DNA of 64,000 bases from Rhodococcus rhodnii (GTDB lineage Bacteria; Actinomycetota; Actinomycetes; Mycobacteriales; Pseudonocardiaceae), in contig JOAA01000022.1 in the NCBI GenBank assembly GCA_000720375.1, forward strand, positions 62,001-126,000, in the 5' to 3' direction. Below the pieces are notes generated by a model. The model was not told the origin of the DNA. It worked only from the letters and a program-made list of their open reading frames with translations, and searched no databases. Position 1 is the stretch's first letter. The number at the start of each line of letters is the position of its first letter. Positions 28,267 to 36,776 of this stretch are shown here, piece after piece. Both the position numbers and the translations under genes were made by a program.

Positions 28267-29583
28267 ATGACAGGTGTTGGATTGTGCGTGGATCTCTACG
28301 AAGTCAGGATGGCGGCGAGCTACCTGCGCCGCGGGATGACCCAGTCCGCGACATTCAGCCTGTTCGCCCGTGACCTCCCGGCGAACAGAGGTTTCCTGGT
28401 CGCCGCCGGGCTCGCGGACTGCCTCGATCTGCTTGAGCGCTTCCGGTTCTGCCCGGCCGAACTGGATTACCTCACGTCCGCGGCAGGGCTGACACCATCC
28501 GATGTGGACGACCTCAGCCGGTTGCGGTTCCGCGGCACGGTTCGAGCGGTACCTGAGGGCACCGTGGTACTCGCGGACGAGCCGCTGCTCGAGGTCACCG
28601 CGCCGATCGTCCAGGCCCAACTCGTTGAAACAGCCTTGTTGAATCTCGTCACCTATCAGACAGCGATCGCGTCGAAGGCGGCGCGGTGCCGGACAGCCGC
28701 CGGTTCGAAAGAAGTCGTCGACTTCGCGGCCCGCCGGACACACGGCCCGGATGCGGCGATGGCTGTGGCACGAGCGTCCGCAATCGTCGGTTTCGGCGGG
28801 ACCAGCCATGTGAACGCGGCACGCCGGTACGGGTTGCGTGCGGTCGGCACGATGGCGCACTCCTACGTCGAGGCCTTTCCCGACGAGCGAGCGGCTTTCC
28901 GCGCCTTCGCGCAGGATTTCCCCAGCGCCGCTGTGCTTCTCGTGGACACCTACGACACGGTGGCCGGAGTACGCGCCGCTGTGGACGTCCTGAGTGAGCT
29001 GAGGCTAACCGGACAGGCTGGGATCCGGCTGGATTCCGGTGACCTGCACGCCCTTGCGGTGACCGCGAGGCGCGTGCTCGACGAGGCAGGTCTGTTCTCC
29101 GTTCGCATTGTGGCAAGCGGTGGATTGGACGAGTTCCGAATCGCTCGGCTCGTGGCAGGCGGAGCACCGATCGACGTGTTCGGTGTGGGCACGAAGATGG
29201 GGGTGTCTGCCGATGCCCCGTCCCTGGACACCGCCTACAAGCTCGTGACGTACGCCAGACGTGCGGTGATGAAGCTGTCCGCGGGCAAGGCCAGTGCGCC
29301 AGGGGCGAAACAGGTCTTTCGTAGCCCAGCGGGCGACCAACTGGGACTGGCGGGTGAACCAACGCCGAAGGACCACATCCCGTTGCTGACCACGGTCATG
29401 CGGGACGGTGCCAGGACCGGCACGCAGAGCATCGCCGACGCTCGTGCCAGGTTCGAGGAAGGTCTCGCGTGGCTGCCCGAGTCCGCGCGCCTGATCGATG
29501 AACCGCAACCGCCCTTGGTCCGCAGGACCACTCGGTTGGCCGAGTTGACCGCACGCGTAGAGGCGAGCCTGACGGCCGTGTAG
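28267..29583 (+). CDS. pncB: Nicotinate phosphoribosyltransferase (PncB2-like)
   Basis: A 438-residue enzyme joining nicotinate to PRPP to give nicotinate mononucleotide in NAD salvage. GLCVDLYEVRMAASYLRRGM is the N-terminal family signature. HGPDAAMAVARASAIVGFGG holds the catalytic region, GTMAHSYVEAFPDE carries the histidine that is phosphorylated in the ATP-coupled cycle, and IRLDSGDLHAL and DVFGVGTKMGVS form the phosphate site. ATG 28267 is the family-consistent start. The longer frame start at 28225 is less likely, although the ribosome-binding site here is weak. M. tuberculosis pncB2 (Rv0573c) is DosR-controlled and keeps NAD supplied in hypoxia. Followed by the phosphoribosyltransferase and a Usp gene, as in the mycobacterial Rv0571c-0573c cluster. 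Confidence 0.92.
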   Translation: MTGVGLCVDLYEVRMAASYLRRGMTQSATFSLFARDLPANRGFLVAAGLADCLDLLERFRFCPAELDYLTSAAGLTPSDVDDLSRLRFRGTVRAVPEGTVVLADEPLLEVTAPIVQAQLVETALLNLVTYQTAIASKAARCRTAAGSKEVVDFAARRTHGPDAAMAVARASAIVGFGGTSHVNAARRYGLRAVGTMAHSYVEAFPDERAAFRAFAQDFPSAAVLLVDTYDTVAGVRAAVDVLSELRLTGQAGIRLDSGDLHALAVTARRVLDEAGLFSVRIVASGGLDEFRIARLVAGGAPIDVFGVGTKMGVSADAPSLDTAYKLVTYARRAVMKLSAGKASAPGAKQVFRSPAGDQLGLAGEPTPKDHIPLLTTVMRDGARTGTQSIADARARFEEGLAWLPESARLIDEPQPPLVRRTTRLAELTARVEASLTAV

Positions 29584-29609
29584 CCGGATCACGTGAGGGA
29601 GTGAGTGTC

Positions 29610-30260
29610 ATGAGGTTGTTCGCGGACCGTGCTGATGCCGGTCGGCGTCTGGCCGCCGAACTACGAAGTTGGGCGACACAGGACGTCGTTGTGGCGGGCC
29701 TGCCGCGCGGAGGCGTGCCTGTCGCGTTCGAGGTGGCTCGTTCCCTCCGAGCACCGCTGGACGTGATCGTTGTCCGCAAGCTCGGTGTGCCCTCGCATCC
29801 GGAGCTCGCGATGGGCGCGCTTGGCGAAGGGGGAGTGCGGTTCATCGACGACGACGTGGTGCGCGGGCTGAGAGTCACACAGTGTGCGCTCGACGCGGTC
29901 GAACGGCATGAACGAGTCGAGTTGGAACAGCGTGTGCTGATGTGGCGGGGAGACAAGCCGCCAGTCATGGTGGACGGGCGCACGCTGATCATCGTCGACG
30001 ACGGAATCGCGACCGGCGCGACTGCTCGTGTCGCGTGCATGGTGGCGAGGGCCCGCGCAGCTCAGCGCATTGTCGTGGCGGCGCCGGTAGCCGCGTTGCC
30101 AGCCGTGCGTGCACTGCAGTCCGTGGCCGACGAATTGGTGTGCTTGTTGGCGCCTGGCTATCTGGTGAGCGTCGGGCAGTGGTACGCGGACTTCACGCCG
30201 ACAACCGACGCGGAGGTCAGTTCCCTGCTCCTGAGGGCTGGAGAAAGGAGTCCGACATGA
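29610..30260 (+). CDS. Phosphoribosyltransferase-family protein (Rv0571c-like)
   Basis: A 216-residue PRTase-fold protein. MRLFADRADAGRRLAAELRS and VVAGLPRGGVPVAFEVA are the family start. LIIVDDGIATGATARVA is the PRPP-binding loop. It resembles the N-terminal domain of Rv0571c, a DosR-regulon protein. ATG 29610 has GAGGGA 9 nt upstream; GTG 29601 is the alternative. No substrate can be named. It overlaps the downstream Usp gene by 4 bp. Confidence 0.87.
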   Translation: MRLFADRADAGRRLAAELRSWATQDVVVAGLPRGGVPVAFEVARSLRAPLDVIVVRKLGVPSHPELAMGALGEGGVRFIDDDVVRGLRVTQCALDAVERHERVELEQRVLMWRGDKPPVMVDGRTLIIVDDGIATGATARVACMVARARAAQRIVVAAPVAALPAVRALQSVADELVCLLAPGYLVSVGQWYADFTPTTDAEVSSLLLRAGERSPT

Positions 30261-31168
30261 CTACAGGCACACGCGGCGGTGTCGTCGTCGGCTTCGACGG
30301 GTCGATCCCGGCGCGGCTGGCCGTGTACTGGGCCGCCCGCGAGGCGGCCAACCGAAGAGTGCCGCTGCGTCTCATTTACGTCATGCGGTGGCCGCTGATC
30401 GAGCTGGCGGATCTCGAATGTCCGATGAGGACACTGGATGGGCACTCTCTCTACGACGCCGCCAGGATGGCGGTGGCCGTTGCCGTCCAGCACACCTCGG
30501 AAGTGGCGCCCGGCATCGAGATCAGCTCGGACGTGCTCACCGGCGACCCGATCGAGGTAATCGCCGAGCAGGCGCGTGGAGCCGGTTTGCTCGTGCTGGG
30601 AACGTCCGGGCAGACCGGGCTCGACGGCGTGCTCGTCGGGGCCAGTTCAGCGGAGCTGGCCCGAGTCGCCGAGTGCCCGGTCGTGATCGTCCGCGCCAAC
30701 AGCCGCATGCCGATGCACGGCCCCGGCCGGCGCGTGGTGGTGGGCGTCGATGGCTCACCGGCCAGCACACGCGCGCTGTGGTTCGCGTTCGACTTCGCTG
30801 CCCGGCACGACGCCGAACTGGTCGCAGTGCACGCATGGTGTGACCTGCCGCTCGAAGGGCTGACCGCGGGGTTGGACGGGAGCATCGATGAGACGTTGGT
30901 CCGCCAAAATGCTCGCAGGTCGTTGACGGCCGCGTTGTCCGAGCCGGCCGAGCGCTACCCGTATGTCCGGACTCGCAAGGTCATCGCGGTGGACCGGCCC
31001 GCGAAGGCACTGCTGAGCGAGAGCCGCGGCGCCGAGCTGGTAGTGGTCGGCAGCCATGGCCGAGCCCGGTCTGCCCACGTGCCGCTGGGCTCGGTGAGCC
31101 ACGTGATGCTGCACTACGCGGACACGTCGGTGGCCATCATCCGGCCACCAGCCGAGCAGCCACGGTAA
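30257..31168 (+). CDS. Universal stress protein, two tandem UspA domains
   Basis: A 303-residue double UspA protein like Rv2623/Rv2005c. The first domain (about 1-147) begins GVVVGFDGSIPARLAVYWAA and ends with the ATP loop GTSGQTGLDGVLVGASSAEL. The second (about 157-300) begins RVVVGVDGSPASTRALWFAF and ends GSHGRARSAHVPLGSVSHVM. Both loops keep the G-2x-G-9x-G pattern, so both halves may bind ATP. Rv2623 binds ATP and slows growth. Third gene of the pncB operon, followed by a hairpin. Confidence 0.92.
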   Translation: MTTGTRGGVVVGFDGSIPARLAVYWAAREAANRRVPLRLIYVMRWPLIELADLECPMRTLDGHSLYDAARMAVAVAVQHTSEVAPGIEISSDVLTGDPIEVIAEQARGAGLLVLGTSGQTGLDGVLVGASSAELARVAECPVVIVRANSRMPMHGPGRRVVVGVDGSPASTRALWFAFDFAARHDAELVAVHAWCDLPLEGLTAGLDGSIDETLVRQNARRSLTAALSEPAERYPYVRTRKVIAVDRPAKALLSESRGAELVVVGSHGRARSAHVPLGSVSHVMLHYADTSVAIIRPPAEQPR

Positions 31169-31240
31169 GCGACAGGTAGCACGCGTCAGCCAACTGGCGC
31201 CGGACTACACGAGCCAGCCCGGCAACCGCGCACGTTGTTG

Positions 31241-31266
31241 GGTCGTGCACCTTGATGTGCACGACC
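31241..31266. terminator. Convergent terminator hairpin
   Basis: GGTCGTGCAC (31241-31250) pairs perfectly with GTGCACGACC (31257-31266) around CTTGAT. It lies in the 162-bp gap between the Usp and phoU stops. The rest of that gap holds nothing else recognisable. Confidence 0.7.
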
Positions 31267-31330
31267 AAAATCGCGTGTTCGTCGGGCAGGCCGGTGGGTG
31301 CAGGGACCGACCGGCGGGAGCACGTCGACG

Positions 31331-31999
31331 TCAGTAGGGGCCATGGGTGGGTGTCTTCTCCGGCAGGCGGCCGGTGGCCAGGAACGCCACGCGCCGCGCG
31401 ATCGACACCGCGTGGTCGGCATAGCGTTCGTAGTAACGGCCGAGCAGGGTGATGTCGATCGCGGTCTCGACATCGGGACGCACGGAGTCCTTCAGCAGGT
31501 GCCGGTACAGCGACTCCTGCAGCCGGTCCATGTCGTCGTCATCGGTTTCCAGCTCCAATGCCGCGTCGGGGTCGCGAGACGTGATCACCACGCGGGCTTT
31601 GGCGATGATGTGCTTGGCCGCGTCGACCATGCCGATGACCGTGTCGCGCAGTTCCGGCGGAACAACTGGGTACGGTGCCCGGCTGCGAACGATTTCGGCG
31701 ATGTGCAGAGCGAGTTCGCCCATCCGTTCGACATCCGCGCTGATTCGCAGACCCGCGACGAGGACACGCAGGTCGGTGGCTACCGGCTGCTGACGGGCGA
31801 TGACGCTGACCACGCGGTCGTCTAGTTGGTGATGGCGGATCCGGATCTTGTCGACGGCGTCCTCGACGTGCTTGACCGCGGCCTCGTCGGTGTCCAGCAA
31901 TGCCGTTGTCGCGTCGCTCATGGCTTGGTCGGCGAGTTCGGCCAGGTCGGCCAGTTGTTCGGCGAGCAGATCGAGATCCTGTCGGAATGCCTCACGCAT
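31331..31999 (-). CDS. phoU: PhoU-like phosphate transport regulator
   Basis: A 222-residue protein with two PhoU three-helix bundles. Each carries a metal-binding E/DxxxD-type motif: VEDAVDKIRIRHHQLDDRVV and ADVERMGELALHIAEI in the first half, ALELETDDDDMDRLQESLYR and RYYERYADHAVSIARRVAFL in the second. PhoU proteins quiet the PhoR kinase/Pst transporter and, in mycobacteria, influence persistence. No pst genes are nearby. Last gene of an operon with DUF2267 and CBS-BON genes. Confidence 0.92.
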   Translation of the reverse strand: MREAFRQDLDLLAEQLADLAELADQAMSDATTALLDTDEAAVKHVEDAVDKIRIRHHQLDDRVVSVIARQQPVATDLRVLVAGLRISADVERMGELALHIAEIVRSRAPYPVVPPELRDTVIGMVDAAKHIIAKARVVITSRDPDAALELETDDDDMDRLQESLYRHLLKDSVRPDVETAIDITLLGRYYERYADHAVSIARRVAFLATGRLPEKTPTHGPY

Positions 32000-32010
32000 G
32001 ATTGTCCCTC

Positions 32011-32721
32011 TCAGAAAGGTTGCCTTGGCAGGCGGCAGGCGCCGACGATGGGGAAGTCGGCTGGTGGCAGGTGGGTGTCGTCCCGGACGAATCGCAACTG
32101 GGAATCCACGTCGACGACGCCGTCGACCCGTCGGGTGATCGATTCGGCGATCCGGACAAGGCTCTTGGTCTCCAGTTCGCCCCGCAGCAGAACCACGCCG
32201 TCGCGCACCGAAACGTCCACGGTGGTCGGATTGACGGTGACACCGAGACCATGTTCGAACACGTCGTGCACGACCTCGTCACGGATGTCGTCGTCCTGGC
32301 GGAGGAAGACGGCGAGCAGGTCCTTCCGGCCGACGATACCGACGAGCCTCCCGGTTTCGTCGACCACGGGCAGCTGGTGAATGTTGTGCCGCACCAGTGT
32401 CCGGGCGCCGTCCACGACGGTGGACTGGACGTCGATGGTGATCGGGGATGTGGTCATCAGATCGGCGGCCACTGTCCCGGTTGCCTTGTGCTGTTTGGTC
32501 GGCCTCAGCCTGGCGAACAGGCCTGGCCGTTCTGGTCGGCTCTGCTTGGCGAGCAGGTCCGATTCGCTTACCAAGCCGACGACACGATTCTCGTTGTCCA
32601 CTACCGGAACCGCGCTGACATGCCGGTCAGCGAGCAGTCGGACGATGTCCTTGAAGTCGGTGTAGTCCTTGACGAACGCGACATCCGTCGTCATCACGTT
32701 CTTGATCTTGCGGTGCCGCAT
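32011..32721 (-). CDS. CBS-pair plus BON domain protein (first)
   Basis: A 236-residue protein. CBS pair: domain 1 about 1-63 (IKNVMTTDVAFVKDYTDFKD, HVSAVPVVDNENRVVGLVSE), domain 2 about 83-148 (VAADLMTTSPITIDVQSTVV, HQLPVVDETGRLVGIVGRKD). A BON domain covers about 150-220 (TVDVSVRDGVVLLRGELETK). CBS pairs sense adenylates; BON domains bind membranes. Similar to DosR-regulon Hrp1 but with BON added. ATG 32721 overlaps the previous stop by one base (TGATG), with GGAGG 8 nt before; GTG 32724 is the alternative. Confidence 0.9.
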   Translation of the reverse strand: MRHRKIKNVMTTDVAFVKDYTDFKDIVRLLADRHVSAVPVVDNENRVVGLVSESDLLAKQSRPERPGLFARLRPTKQHKATGTVAADLMTTSPITIDVQSTVVDGARTLVRHNIHQLPVVDETGRLVGIVGRKDLLAVFLRQDDDIRDEVVHDVFEHGLGVTVNPTTVDVSVRDGVVLLRGELETKSLVRIAESITRRVDGVVDVDSQLRFVRDDTHLPPADFPIVGACRLPRQPF

Positions 32722-33158
32722 CACAGTGTCCTCCCAGACAGAGCGGGATTGAGAATCGCACGCAGTTTCGCGGGCAGCTGTCCGAGCACCGTGTCGAGCT
32801 GTCCTGGCGAGAACAGGCCGGACATCGCCGATGTGATCGCCGCGAGAGCCCGGTTCACGTCACGCGCGGGGATCCGGGCCTCTTGCTGGTAGCGGGTGAG
32901 GTAGTCCTCGACGTCCAGCCGGATCGGCACTTTGCTCGGCTGCCAGCCGTCGTAGTACATGCCGCGCAACAGTTCCGGAAGCTGCGCCGCCAAATGCACG
33001 GCACTGTCCACTGGCAAACGGTCACGCAGGATGTGCAACCAGGGGCGCAGCAACTGGTATGCCTCGTGCAGGTCGTCGGTGTCCAAGCGATCAGCGACCA
33101 CGCGGAGCCACTCTAAAGCGGTGCTTTCCGCGTGGGCGAACAACCGTTGGTGGGTCAT
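32721..33158 (-). CDS. DUF2267 protein
   Basis: A 145-residue helical DUF2267 protein. Characteristic segments: EWLRVVADRLDTDDLHEAYQ, LRPWLHILRDRLPVDSAVHL, AAQLPELLRGMYYDGW (family signature), and a second half with RDVNRALAAITSAM and LPAKLRAILNP. Function unknown; the family is frequent near CBS and stress genes in actinobacteria. ATG 33158 is selected over the frame start 33170 because GGAGGAAACC directly precedes it. First gene of the operon with CBS-BON and phoU, with a DevR-like box 58 bp upstream. Confidence 0.88.
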   Translation of the reverse strand: MTHQRLFAHAESTALEWLRVVADRLDTDDLHEAYQLLRPWLHILRDRLPVDSAVHLAAQLPELLRGMYYDGWQPSKVPIRLDVEDYLTRYQQEARIPARDVNRALAAITSAMSGLFSPGQLDTVLGQLPAKLRAILNPALSGRTL

Positions 33159-33215
33159 GGTTTCCTCCATCGAGCCGGTTGACCTCAGCGTCCGGCGCGG
33201 ACACGATCGCGCGTA

Positions 33216-33229
33216 GGGCCGAATGGCCT
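33216..33229 (-). promoter_or_regulatory. DevR/DosR-like box
   Basis: GGGCCGAATGGCCT matches 7 of 8 fixed bases of GGGNCNNNNGNCCC, 58 bp upstream of the DUF2267 start. No convincing second copy at 23 bp. Confidence 0.55.
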
Positions 33230-33347
33230 GCTGGACCGTGGCGTTGGGCCGTATCTGGCCACGAACGGTCCGGGGTGGAGAAACCGTTGTACCGGAACAG
33301 CGAACGTCCGTCGGCTCGCCGTTCCGGTGATCGTGGTGCGTCGAAAG

Positions 33348-34139
33348 TCAGAAAATGATCTCGCAGTTGGCGAGGGACTCGAACCGGGAGTCGCACCGGT
33401 CGGCCGGACCGGCGCCACCGTTGCCGACGTCGAGCCCGGCGGGATCGGTGAGTGTGTCGTTGCCGTCGTTGCCGTTTACGATGTCGTTTCCGGAACCGCC
33501 GTTGAGGTCATCAACTCCGGCCCCTCCGTCGATGGTGTCGTTGCCGTCCTCGCCGGAGATCTTGTCGGCGCCTGCTTGACCGTTGAGGTCATCGTCGCCC
33601 GCGCCGCCGGTGATGGTGTCCGCGCCTCCTTGGCCGTTGATGGTGTCGTTGCCTTCGCCACCAGCGAGCGAGTCCGCCGCCGCCCCTCCGTTGATGGTGT
33701 CATTGCCGTTGCCGCCATCAGCGTTGTCGATGCCTTCGTTGCCTGCCAAGGTGTCCGCTCCCGCGCCACCGTCCAGGCTGTCCGCTCCTTCGCTGCCGAT
33801 CAGCGTGTCGCCTCCGGCTTCGCCGTTGAGCGTGTCGGCACCTGCCTCGCCGTCAGCCCAGTCGGCGCCGTCACCGCCGAAGAACTCGTCGGCGCCGGCA
33901 CCGAGGCACGCGGTGTCGTTGCCGCCGATCCCGAACACGACGTCGTTTCCGCCCAGTGTCACGAACACGTCGGCGCCCGCGGTGCCGAAGAAGACGTCCG
34001 GTCCGGGAGTACCGACGCGGGTAGCGGCAAGGCCGTTGCACGTCTGGGGTTGGGCGTTCGCTGTACCAGCGGGGAATGTCACGACGATCGCTGCCAGCAT
34101 CGCCAGTGGTGTCGCAAGCCGGAACACGGTTCTTCGCAT
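33348..34139 (-). CDS. Secreted RTX-type (hemolysin repeat) calcium-binding protein
   Basis: A 263-residue exported protein. Signal peptide MRRTVFRLATPLAMLAAIVV through about residue 30 (cleavage likely after ANA). About 17 nonapeptide repeats of the GGxGxDxUx type follow, e.g. GGNGNDTINGGAAADSLAGG and GGAGDDDLNGQAGADKISGE, which form a Ca2+-binding parallel beta-roll. The C-terminus ends NCEIIF with two cysteines nearby. No enzyme domain. ATG 34139 has AAGGAG upstream. RTX proteins normally leave by type I secretion in Gram-negatives; here a Sec signal is present instead. Role unknown, perhaps a Ca2+-binding wall or matrix protein. Confidence 0.87.
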   Translation of the reverse strand: MRRTVFRLATPLAMLAAIVVTFPAGTANAQPQTCNGLAATRVGTPGPDVFFGTAGADVFVTLGGNDVVFGIGGNDTACLGAGADEFFGGDGADWADGEAGADTLNGEAGGDTLIGSEGADSLDGGAGADTLAGNEGIDNADGGNGNDTINGGAAADSLAGGEGNDTINGQGGADTITGGAGDDDLNGQAGADKISGEDGNDTIDGGAGVDDLNGGSGNDIVNGNDGNDTLTDPAGLDVGNGGAGPADRCDSRFESLANCEIIF

Positions 34140-34379
34140 GCCTGCTCCTTGTCTCACGTGGGATGATCACCCTGGCCAGTGCGGGTGACCGGACAGCATC
34201 CCACCGTGTTCAGGCAAGCCGCTTCAAGAGGCGAAAGACACGCCACCCAGCGGCCGATTCGTATGCCGCGCAAGCAGGTCAGCCGTTGTCGAACCAGTCG
34301 GTCGACCGGATGCCGACGGTTGGCGACGTTCGAATGGAGGTGGCGAGCGGGTTCCGTGCGTCCGCTCGCCACCGGTTCG

Positions 34380-34796
34380 TCACTCCTTCTTGCCGATCTG
34401 AACGGGGATCGCCTTCCTGTCATGGGTTTCGGTGAGAGGCACTGTCACCTCGAGAATGCCGGCGTCATAGGTTGCCGAGACCTTCTCAGGGACGGCCGTG
34501 CCGGGCAGACGCACTGTCCGGGCGAACGATCCGTACGAGAACTCGCTGTGCGTGTCATCGTGCTTCTCCACGGTGCGCTCAGCCTTGATCGCCAGCTCAT
34601 CGCCCGCGACAGTGATCGTAATGTCCTTGCCGGGGTCCATTCCCGGCAGTTCCGCACGCACCACGTAGTTGCCGTCGTCCCGGTAGTCCTCGATCCGGAC
34701 CGCGTGCCGCGTGCCGAACGTCGTGAACGGCCAGCCGCTCTCCAGGAACCGGACCACATCCGGGAACAAGGGTCCGCGTGGAATGATGCTTGTCAT
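34380..34796 (-). CDS. Hsp20/alpha-crystallin small heat-shock protein
   Basis: A 138-residue small heat-shock chaperone of the HspX/Acr type. Alpha-crystallin domain about 40-130: VRAELPGMDPGKDITITVAG and FSYGSFARTVRLPGTAVPEK. The I-x-I/V-like tail KAIPVQIGKK closes the domain. The N-terminal arm begins MTSIIPRGPLFPDVVRFLES, as in HspX-like proteins. ATG 34796 has AAGGAGGAA upstream. HspX is the hallmark DosR product, and a DevR-like box is 59 bp upstream. Confidence 0.92.
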   Translation of the reverse strand: MTSIIPRGPLFPDVVRFLESGWPFTTFGTRHAVRIEDYRDDGNYVVRAELPGMDPGKDITITVAGDELAIKAERTVEKHDDTHSEFSYGSFARTVRLPGTAVPEKVSATYDAGILEVTVPLTETHDRKAIPVQIGKKE

Positions 34797-34854
34797 CCGT
34801 TCCTCCTTTTCTTTCTGACAACCCAACACAACTCTTGCTCTCAAGCCGCGAACA

Positions 34855-34891
34855 GGGCCACAAGGCCTGCCTTCGCAGGGCCTTGTCGCTA
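34855..34891 (-). promoter_or_regulatory. DevR/DosR-like boxes upstream of hsp20
   Basis: GGGCCACAAGGCCT at 34855-34868 matches 7 of 8 fixed bases. GGGCCTTGTCGCTA at 34878-34891 keeps only the left half (5 of 8), with the same 23-bp phase. Confidence 0.55.
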
Positions 34892-34922
34892 CTGTCTACA
34901 AGTGACAGACGACCTGGCGCAG

Positions 34923-36062
34923 TCAGCCCGGGATGTTCCGGCGGACCGGTTGGTCGAGTGCGCGCAGTTCGATCGCCCTGGCGATGTCGTTCGGGCTGAT
35001 CACGCCGACTACGCGCTCGTCAAGCACGACCAAGATCAGATCTCGGCCCAGCCGCGGCGAGGCCCCGAAAGCCACCTTGTCGAGGCGGTCGTCCGGATGC
35101 GCGCTCGGCGCCGCGGCCAGCTGACGGCAGGCCTTGTCGATTCTCGTGCGAGACCTGGCATCCGGCGGGACGCGGGTCAGCTCCCCGAGACTGACCAGTC
35201 CCGTGGCCTTGCCCTCGAACGAGACCACCGGAAAGACCCGGTGTGGCGAATTTGCTGCGACACGATCCAGGAACGCGTGCACAGTCCACCAACCCGGCGC
35301 CACAACCGGATCGGGAGTCATCACGTCGGCGACGCGCAGCCCGGAGAGCTGGCCCGGGACGGACTCGGTCGACGCGGCGGTCATGATGAACCAGCCGACG
35401 AACGCCATCAGCAGCAAGTCAAACCGGCCGTACAACATCGGCAGGACGCCGAGAACGACAAGCCCGCCGCCGACGAACCGGCCGCTTCGAGCCGCCGCGG
35501 ACACACCATGCTCTCGGTCACCGGTTCGCTTCCACACCACCGCCCGCAGTACCCGGCCGCCGTCGAGTGGCGTCGCAGGAAGCAGGTTGAATGCCGCGAG
35601 AACCCCGTTGGTGAAGGCCAACCACGCCAGCGCGGTCACCAACAGCCACGAGAACCCAAGTCGCGCGGCCACCTCGGCCAGGCCGTAGCACACCCCGCCG
35701 AGCACGAGACTGGTCAGCGGGCCGGACAGCGCCACCAATGCGTCGGCCTTCGGTGTGGGCGGCTCGGCGTCGAATTCAGCCGCACCGCCGAGGAGCCAGA
35801 GCGTGATTCGTTTGGTACGCAATCGGAAATGCCTGCCGACCAACGCATGGGTCACCTCGTGGGCCAGCAAGGAAGCCATGAACGTCACCGCGGTACCGGC
35901 GGCCACCGCCCAGTAGACCCATGCCGGCTGCCCCGGTACAGCCGGCGCCAGGACTCGGATCGCCAGCAGTTCGGTGAGCAGCACCATGATGACGAGGACC
36001 GACCAGTGCGCACCGACGGGAACGCCGGCGATCCGGCCGAGTGGGATGGAGGACTTGAACAT
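34923..36062 (-). CDS. M50 site-2-type membrane protease with CBS domains (Rip3-like)
   Basis: A 379-residue intramembrane metalloprotease. The zinc-binding HEVTH is near residue 65-69 in LLAHEVTHALVG. The third ligand is in NLLPATPLDGGRVLRA. Six or so hydrophobic helices fill about 1-220. A C-terminal CBS pair (about 225-375) has VADVMTPDPVVAPGWWTVHA and VVGVISPNDIARAI. Layout matches Rv2625c (Rip3), a DosR-regulon S2P homologue. ATG 36062 is the start consistent with Rip3; the frame to 36137 overlaps the upstream gene. Substrates (anti-sigma or envelope proteins) are unknown. Confidence 0.92.
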   Translation of the reverse strand: MFKSSIPLGRIAGVPVGAHWSVLVIMVLLTELLAIRVLAPAVPGQPAWVYWAVAAGTAVTFMASLLAHEVTHALVGRHFRLRTKRITLWLLGGAAEFDAEPPTPKADALVALSGPLTSLVLGGVCYGLAEVAARLGFSWLLVTALAWLAFTNGVLAAFNLLPATPLDGGRVLRAVVWKRTGDREHGVSAAARSGRFVGGGLVVLGVLPMLYGRFDLLLMAFVGWFIMTAASTESVPGQLSGLRVADVMTPDPVVAPGWWTVHAFLDRVAANSPHRVFPVVSFEGKATGLVSLGELTRVPPDARSRTRIDKACRQLAAAPSAHPDDRLDKVAFGASPRLGRDLILVVLDERVVGVISPNDIARAIELRALDQPVRRNIPG

Positions 36063-36064
36063 GG

Positions 36065-36769
36065 TCACTTCCCCGCGGAGGCCCGGTGGCGGTCGTGCGA
36101 CTGGCTGATGATCAGGAGACCGGACAAGAGCAACCACAGTCCGGTGTACGAGCCGGTGGCAACGAACATGGTCAAACTCGCCAGCACAAGGACTGCGCCG
36201 CTGACTCGTCCCACCCTCACAGCGGCGGCCGCCGCACGGCGACGGTCACCGGTTACCCTCCAAAGCAACGCCATCAACATTTGGCCACCGTCCATTTCGG
36301 CGCCTGGCAACAAGTTCAGCACTGCAAGCAGAACATTGACAATGGCCAGCCAGGCGAACGCCACCGCTTCGATGTTCGGTGCCCCCACCATGTCGACGAC
36401 CACCGCTACGACGGCCGACAACAATCCCAGCGCGACATTGGCGGCGGGGCCGGCTACAGAGATGACGAATTCCGCGCGAGGCGTGCGGGTGTCCGTCGCG
36501 AAGCGAATGGTGCCGCCGAAGCAGGAAAGCGTGACGTCCTTTGCCTGGATGTGCTGTCTTCTCGCCGCAACGGCGTGGGCGAGTTCGTGTGCCACCAACG
36601 ACACGACAAACAGCACACCGACCAGCATTGCGGCCGCCCAATAGACCGAGGTCGGATGCCCTGGGGCCGACGCCGGCAAAGCGGTGACGGCCATCGCGAC
36701 GATCAGGGCCGTCGGTACGAGTAGCACATTCCAGTGCACGTACACCGGAACGCGGTTGATGGTCGACAT
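36065..36769 (-). CDS. M50 site-2-type membrane protease, short form
   Basis: A 234-residue paralogue without CBS domains. The zinc motif is HELAH in LVAHELAHAVAARR (about 61-65), and the third ligand is in NLLPGAEMDGGQML. Hydrophobic helices cover most of the chain. FGGTIRFATDTRTPRAEFVI is the conserved membrane re-entrant region. It lies 2 bp upstream of the Rip3-like gene on the same strand, so the two proteases are co-expressed. Two adjacent S2P genes of different architecture are unusual. Confidence 0.9.
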   Translation of the reverse strand: MSTINRVPVYVHWNVLLVPTALIVAMAVTALPASAPGHPTSVYWAAAMLVGVLFVVSLVAHELAHAVAARRQHIQAKDVTLSCFGGTIRFATDTRTPRAEFVISVAGPAANVALGLLSAVVAVVVDMVGAPNIEAVAFAWLAIVNVLLAVLNLLPGAEMDGGQMLMALLWRVTGDRRRAAAAAVRVGRVSGAVLVLASLTMFVATGSYTGLWLLLSGLLIISQSHDRHRASAGK

Positions 36770-36776
36770 GGTCGGC

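Noticed and set aside
33420..34000. Regular short repeats that could suggest a CRISPR array or minisatellite
   Set aside because: They encode the GGxGxDxUx nonapeptides of an RTX protein in frame; units are degenerate and lack spacer structure.
34179..36644. 821-codon plus-strand open frame opposite hsp20 and the M50 proteases
   Set aside because: It is antisense to three well-supported genes, has no start signal and reads as low-complexity Arg/Gln/His protein typical of G+C-biased antisense frames.
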